Positions 23,525 to 27,012 of a stretch of DNA of 27,012 nucleotides are shown here, piece after piece. The position numbers and the translations under genes are program-made. Each line of letters starts with the position of its first letter. Positions within the stretch are counted from its first letter, which is position 1. The stretch is from Chloroflexota bacterium (GTDB lineage: Bacteria; Chloroflexota; Anaerolineae; UBA3071). The notes under the pieces were generated by a model that had not been told where the DNA came from, did no database searches, and saw nothing but the letters and a program-made list of their open reading frames with translations. The stretch covers positions 1 through 27,012 of the forward strand of contig JACNHM010000298.1 in the NCBI GenBank assembly GCA_014383605.1. The letters run 5' to 3'.

Positions 23525-24838
23525 TTACGGCAGGGGATAGAGCGTTTCGGCCGTAGCGCCTTCCAGCGGCCAGACCACTTGCTTGGCCAGATTGCCGGCG
23601 TCATCCTTCTGCCACTGGATGTAGACCATGTCGTGGCCAATCTGCAAGCCGTGGGCCTCGGCGCTGGTCTCGAACTTGACGTGGCCATAGCAGGTGAGGA
23701 CGTCCATCTTGTCCATGGCCTCCTTGATGGCCATGGGGTCCGTCGAATCGGCGTCCATGATGGCCTTCTGCAGGATCTGGCCGGCGGCGTACCCGCCGAT
23801 GGAGTGGTAGGACGGTTCCTCGTTGGTGGCGGCCTCGTAACCACTCACGAACTCCTCGCCCAGCGCCCCGAACCACTCCAGGCCGGCTTCCTTGGCCGAC
23901 TCCGGCGTGAAGGCAGCCAACGGCTCCCACTGGCTGGGGCCGATCACTCCCAGGGCGGCGTCGCCCAGGTCGGCGAAGTCTGGTTCCGGCGGCGCGACCA
24001 ACAGGGCAAAGAAGTTGACCGCTATGTCCTTCTCGTAGATCTGGCGGGCGAAGGTGCTGCCGTCCTGGAAGTGACCGCCACCCATCAGCGTTTCGGGGGC
24101 GGCAGCCTCAATCTTGTTGATGAAGGGGCCAAAATCGGTGGTGCCGGAGTCGTAGCCCTCGAAGAGGACGATCTCGTAGCCCAGCGACTCGGCGTAATCC
24201 TTGGCCGCCGTCACCACGTCGGTGGAGAACTTGTCGTTTTCGTAAACGAAGGCAATCTTCTTGACGCTGGGGTCCACATGGGCCAACAGGTCCACTGCGC
24301 CGGTCAGGTAACGGCTGGCGGGGGTGTAGGCCTGGAAGACCAGGGTGTAGCCTTGCTTGTACGTGGCGTCGGAAGCCGCGCCGGTGGTGATCATCACCTT
24401 GCCGTACTGCTCGGCGATCACCGCCGCGGCGGCGGTCAGGCCGCTGGAGTAGGGGCTGATGAGGAAGTCGGCGTTGTCCTCGGTGGCCAGCCGGGTGTAG
24501 AGCTCCTGAACGCGCTCAGTGTTGCTTTCGTCGTCGTAGGACACGGCTTTGAATGTGACCACCGTGCCGTCGCCCAGCGTGATTCCTCCGGCGTCGTTGA
24601 CCTCTTTCATCCACAAGTCCAGGCCATGGACCTGACGCAGGGAGGACACGTTGTAGCTGCCGGTCTGGGAAGCGGTGAAGCCGATGACCAGTGTCTTTTC
24701 CTCAACGGCTGGCGCCGGCTCTGCGGCGGCGGGGGGCTCCGCAGCAGGGGGAGGCGCCGGGGCAGGTTGGCACGCCGCCACCATCAGCGCGGCGGCCAGG
24801 AACAGTCCTAGAGTGAGCATCCACTTCTTGGAGAACAT
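23525..24838 (-). CDS. livK: Branched-chain amino-acid-type ABC substrate-binding lipoprotein LivK
   Basis: The protein is 437 residues from ATG 24838, with AGGAGG six bases upstream. The start has MFSKKWMLTLGLFLAAALMV then AACQPAP: a lipoprotein signal with lipobox V-A-A-C, followed by a long Pro/Ala linker. The rest is a periplasmic-binding type I fold: LVIGFTASQTGSYN, VNDAGGITLGDG, FLISPYSSGLTAAAAVIAEQ, KIAFVYENDKFSTDVVTAAK, YEIVLFEGYDSGTTDFGPFI. Such receptors bind branched-chain amino acids, amides, urea or other small polar solutes, so the ligand is uncertain. It is the first gene of the operon, transcribed from the promoter near 25040. Confidence 0.9.
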   Translation of the reverse strand: MFSKKWMLTLGLFLAAALMVAACQPAPAPPPAAEPPAAAEPAPAVEEKTLVIGFTASQTGSYNVSSLRQVHGLDLWMKEVNDAGGITLGDGTVVTFKAVSYDDESNTERVQELYTRLATEDNADFLISPYSSGLTAAAAVIAEQYGKVMITTGAASDATYKQGYTLVFQAYTPASRYLTGAVDLLAHVDPSVKKIAFVYENDKFSTDVVTAAKDYAESLGYEIVLFEGYDSGTTDFGPFINKIEAAAPETLMGGGHFQDGSTFARQIYEKDIAVNFFALLVAPPEPDFADLGDAALGVIGPSQWEPLAAFTPESAKEAGLEWFGALGEEFVSGYEAATNEEPSYHSIGGYAAGQILQKAIMDADSTDPMAIKEAMDKMDVLTCYGHVKFETSAEAHGLQIGHDMVYIQWQKDDAGNLAKQVVWPLEGATAETLYPLP

Positions 24839-25025
24839 GCTTTTCCTCCTTCTTTCTTTGTTTTCGAATGTGACAGGGGAGACCAAACGACGATGTTCGT
24901 GAGGAAGCTTCTAGTTACTCCGTTTTCTCCCGGGCATCACCTCCTTGGAAGGGGGATTGTGGGCGCTGCCCTGGCGTATGGTGGTCGCCAGGCTGGCCCA
25001 TCCGAGGGCCGATCTGCTGGTCATC

Positions 25026-25054
25026 AGTATACCATGCTCTGCAGGATATGGCAA
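25026..25054 (-). promoter_or_regulatory. Promoter of the livKHMGF operon
   Basis: On the minus strand TTGCCA (25054-25049) is followed after 17 bases by TATACT (25031-25026), two near-consensus boxes with ideal spacing. Transcription would start near 25019, giving a leader of about 180 bases before livK. The promoter ends about 16 bases from the presumed IS21 terminus. Apart from this promoter, I see nothing I can support with confidence in 24839-25069. Confidence 0.75.
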
Positions 25055-25090
25055 GGTTGGCGGCGGAATTGTCAATATTCGCCCGTAAGT

Positions 25091-25147
25091 GTACCACCCT
25101 TGTGCGGCCATGGTGTACCACCGATATGCGGCCATGGTGTACCACCC
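25091..25147. repeat. 24-bp direct repeats at the IS end
   Basis: Copies at 25091-25114 and 25115-25138 start with GTACCACC and end in GCGGCCATGGT, differing at three central bases. A partial third begins at 25139 (GTACCACCC). IS21-family ends commonly carry several such transposase-binding repeats. Confidence 0.85.
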
Positions 25148-25203
25148 ACTGAGGCCAGGTGATGGGAAACCCGCTGCGCCAACACACAACAGCAAGAACT
25201 CAC

Positions 25204-25689
25204 TCACGCTTGGCTCGGTTCGATAAACACCTCCTGTTCCAGGCGACGGCGGCCCTGCCGGCCAAGCAGGCGGGCCTGTCTGCGTGCGACTGCCTGAGCG
25301 AGTACGCTCGCAGTCAGGTACCCGCACAGGCAGGCCTGGGCGCGAAAGCTGCCGCCGGTGATGACCAGTATCTCGGCTCAATGGGCCAGTCGATCCAGCC
25401 CAGCAGAGGCCAGCAAGGGGTCACCCAACAGTTCTGGCCACTCGTTGGGTGCCCGGTTGCTGGTGAGCAGGATGCTACCACGCTCATAGCGTTCGTCGAT
25501 GACATCGTACAGGTCCTCAGGAGCCGGGGGCCGCAGGGGTTTGAGGCCGAAGTCGTCGAGAATGAGCAAGTCGGGGCGGAGGTAGGTCTGAAACCGCCGT
25601 TCCAGGCTGCCATCAGCCCGTCCGCCGTGGAGGTGCTGGAGCATCTTGTGGGTGTTGACCAAGAGAACAGCGAGGCCCTGGCGGGCGGC
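25204..25689 (-). pseudogene. istB: istB remnant (IS21 transposition ATPase), broken
   Basis: The minus-strand frame reads ARQGLAVLLVNTHKMLQHL, then LRPDLLILDDFGLKPLRPP (Walker B), DERYERGSILLTSNRAPNEW (sensor-like) and DPLLASAGLDRLAH. These are the middle and end of IstB, the AAA+ helper ATPase that activates the IstA transposase. The Walker A half is missing. TGA at 25380-25378 then interrupts the gene, where functional relatives continue with AEILVITGGSFRAQ. That sequence does follow in frame after the stop, up to TGA at 25206-25204, so a nonsense mutation happened. About 23 codons from a palindromic repeat are inserted after SFRAQ. It is a dead gene. Confidence 0.88.
25265..25338. repeat. 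Imperfect palindromic element inserted in istB
   Basis: The left part (GGGCCTGTCTGCG ... CTGAGCGAG) and the right part (CTCGCAGTCAG ... CACAGGCAGGCC) are imperfect inverted copies with a small TACG centre. On the istB frame it adds about 23 codons between SFRAQ and RQGRRRLEQE. This suggests a small palindromic mobile repeat that entered the IS after, or during, its decay. Confidence 0.6.
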
Positions 25690-26070
25690 TCCCTCAGCGA
25701 CAGACTGGGCCGCCGCTGGGTGCTCTTCGCCTCCATGCTGGCGGCTCCCCTGCTCATGTTCGTCTTCCTGGCGGTCAGCGGCTGGCTGCGCTTCCCGCTG
25801 CTGCTGCTGTTGGGCTTCACCGCCCTGTCCATAGCGCCCGTGCTCATGGCCCTGGTGCAGGAGAACTACCCTGAGAACCGGGCGCTGGCCAACGGCGTCT
25901 ACCTGGCGCTGAGCTTCCTGCTCCGTTCGGGGGTCGTGGTGGTGCTGGGAGCCATGGGGGACTTTTGGGGATTGCGCCGGGCCTTCGCCGCCAGCGCGGT
26001 CATCTCGCTGCTGGGACTGCCGCTCATCCTGCTGCTGCCGAAGAAGCGCCCGCAGCCCAGCGCGGCGTAG
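25681..26070 (+). pseudogene. C-terminal remnant of an MFS transporter
   Basis: About 130 codons are in frame to TAG (26068-26070). GGSLSDRLGRRWVLFASML is the inter-helix MFS motif (G-x-x-x-D-R-x-G-R-R). It is followed by four hydrophobic helices and ENYPENRALANGVYLALSFL, resembling the C-terminal half of drug/sugar transporters of the fosmidomycin-resistance type. The N-terminal half is replaced by the IS21 remnant. The open frame continues upstream to about 25159 but encodes antisense istB there, so the true gene is 5'-truncated. The substrate is unknown. Confidence 0.78.
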
Positions 26071-26082
26071 GGGTCATAAGCT

Positions 26083-26818
26083 ATGACCACACTCAGCGGA
26101 CATGGGCCTGATCCTTTCGGACAGGCGCTGTGGGATACCTATCACGGCCGCCCGGCGCGCCTCATCTTCCACCGCGACGACGGCCTGGTCAACGACCAAG
26201 ACGCCGCCCTCTACCTGGCCGGCCCCGAAGCCTTCGATCCCACGGAGGCGACGGCGCTGGCCTTCGCCCGGGGACGTGTGCTGGACGTCGGCTGCGGCGC
26301 CCGGCCGTCACGCTTTGGCGCTGCAGGAGCGGGGCCTTCCCGTGGTGGGGCTCGACGTGTCGCCGCTGGCGCTGCAGGTGGCGCACCGACGGGGGTTGCA
26401 GCACATGGTCTGGGCCGCGGCCACCGCGCCGCCCTTCGCCGCGGCCAGCTTCGACACCTTCCTGCTGTTGGGGAACAACCTGGCGCTCGGTGGGGATGTG
26501 GAGGGAACGGTGGCCATGCTGCGCCGGCTGCGCCGGCTGGCCCGGTCAGGAGGTGTGATCATCGCCAGTTGCCGCAATCCGACGGCCACGGACGACCCCG
26601 TACACCTGGCCTATCACCAGCGCAATCGGGCCCGCGGGCGGCCCATAGGTCAGGTAACCATGCGCGTGGCCTACGGTGGCCAGCTCAGCCCCTGGTTCGA
26701 TCTGCTGCTGCTGACCCCGGCGGAGGCCAGCGCGCTGGCCGAGCGGGCCGGCTGGCGCGTGGAGCAGACCTTGAGCGAAGGGGGGGCGTTGTTCACCCTG
26801 GTGCTGGCGGCTGCTTGA
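26083..26818 (+). pseudogene. Class I SAM methyltransferase with a single-base frameshift
   Basis: From ATG 26083 the frame reads LWDTYHGRPARLIFHRDDG and ARGRVLDVGCGA, the SAM-binding motif I. It then becomes nonsense. From about 26300 the next frame (+1) continues as GRHALALQERGLPVVGLDVS, PLALQVAHRRG and TFLLLGNNLALGG to the stop at 26818. Joining the frames gives about 245 residues of a normal Rossmann methyltransferase. The break is at GCGCCCGGCC (26297-26306): one C appears extra. It is either a real mutation or an assembly error, since the rest is well preserved. The substrate is unknown. It lies 12 bases after the MFS remnant. Confidence 0.82.
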
Positions 26819-26839
26819 ATGACCCGTGGCTGACGTCCG

Positions 26840-27012
26840 TCATTCGTCCTTCGCCATGCGCCGCTGCACCCGTTCGTAGGCCTGCTCCAGCCTCTCGGCG
26901 CAGGCCTCGACGGAGTAGCGCTGCGCCGTGCGCCGGGCCTGCTGCGCCAGCGCAGCCCGTTGCTCATCGTTTCGCAGCAAACCCACCACCGCGGCGGCGA
27001 AGGTCGCCTCAT
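26840..27012 (-). CDS. GT4-type glycosyltransferase, C-terminal end only
   Basis: The minus-strand frame from the window edge reads EATFAAAVVGLLRNDEQRAA, then LAQQARRTAQRYSVEACAER and LEQAYERVQRRMAKDE before TGA at 26842-26840. The pattern A-x-A-(V/I)-x-x-L-L-x-(N/D)-x-x-x-R followed by A-R-x-x-A-x-x-(Y/F)-S-x-E and (A/E)-x-Y-x-x-V is the typical end of family-4 glycosyltransferases. The donor and acceptor cannot be inferred. It is convergent with the methyltransferase gene, 21 bases apart. Confidence 0.72.
   Translation of the reverse strand, partial: EATFAAAVVGLLRNDEQRAALAQQARRTAQRYSVEACAERLEQAYERVQRRMAKDE

Larger units (their letters stand above)
25070..25689 (-). mobile_element. Truncated IS21-family element
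   Basis: The right end is probably TGTCAATATTC at 25070, followed by 24-bp tandem repeats of the kind found near IS21 termini. The istB remnant then runs inward to about 25689. istA, the istB N-terminus and the other end are absent. The element stops where MFS transporter sequence begins, so it was truncated by a deletion or by recombination. With a broken istB and no istA it cannot be autonomous. Confidence 0.72.

Noticed and set aside
24911..24945. A short leader peptide (MPGRKRSN) after AAGGAGGTG in the livK leader
   Set aside because: The ribosome site is only two bases from the ATG, there is no run of regulatory codons such as Leu/Ile/Val, and no attenuator structure was seen. Too weak to report as a gene.

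Overview
The window is GC-rich DNA (about 60-65 % in most genes). It most likely comes from a Chloroflexota bacterium of the Anaerolineae/Caldilineae type. The support is a branched-chain amino-acid ABC operon with a long-linker lipoprotein receptor, a beta-propeller protein ending in an aromatic-Pro C-terminal motif, IS21-like debris, and many short GC-rich intergenic palindromes. This assignment is inference; no rRNA or other marker gene is present.

Layout. (1) 1-6021, plus strand: the tail of an oligopeptide-type ABC permease, a uroporphyrinogen-decarboxylase-family protein, a PHP/CehA-type metallohydrolase, a YbaK/EbsC-type deacylase with a near-consensus promoter, a seven-repeat beta-propeller protein and a radical SAM protein. 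(2) 6022-6860: a stretch of gene fragments. It holds a glycosyltransferase C-terminus, an internally deleted Gfo/Idh oxidoreductase, a 45-bp tandem duplication and the C-terminus of a tyrosine recombinase. (3) 6864-7657: an AbrB-type antitoxin and PIN toxin pair behind its own promoter. (4) 7658-8081: no gene, but a nested inverted repeat and a strong terminator-like hairpin. (5) 8082-19699: a six-gene plus-strand operon, with four of five junctions overlapping by 4 bases. Its order is RadC, UvrD-like helicase fused to an Fe-S PD-(D/E)XK nuclease, AlbA_2/Schlafen-type ATPase, beta-class DNA methyltransferase (Mod), a second AlbA_2 ATPase, and a helicase-nuclease restriction subunit (Res). (6) 20081-24838, minus strand: livK-livH-livM-livG-livF with a clear promoter near 25040. 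(7) 25070-27012: an IS21-type remnant (broken istB) that truncates an MFS transporter, a frameshifted SAM methyltransferase, and the C-terminus of a GT4 glycosyltransferase.

How the genes work together. Region 5 is the most interesting part. Mod and Res resemble a type III restriction-modification pair, but four further DNA-processing genes are translationally coupled to them: two AlbA_2/HATPase proteins placed next to mod, a Fe-S helicase-nuclease and RadC. The toxin-antitoxin pair and recombinase remnant just upstream fit a defence island. I propose that the six genes form one expanded restriction/defence system. I recognise the individual families, but not this exact combination as a named system. 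The liv operon makes a complete importer: lipoprotein receptor, two permeases and two ATPases.
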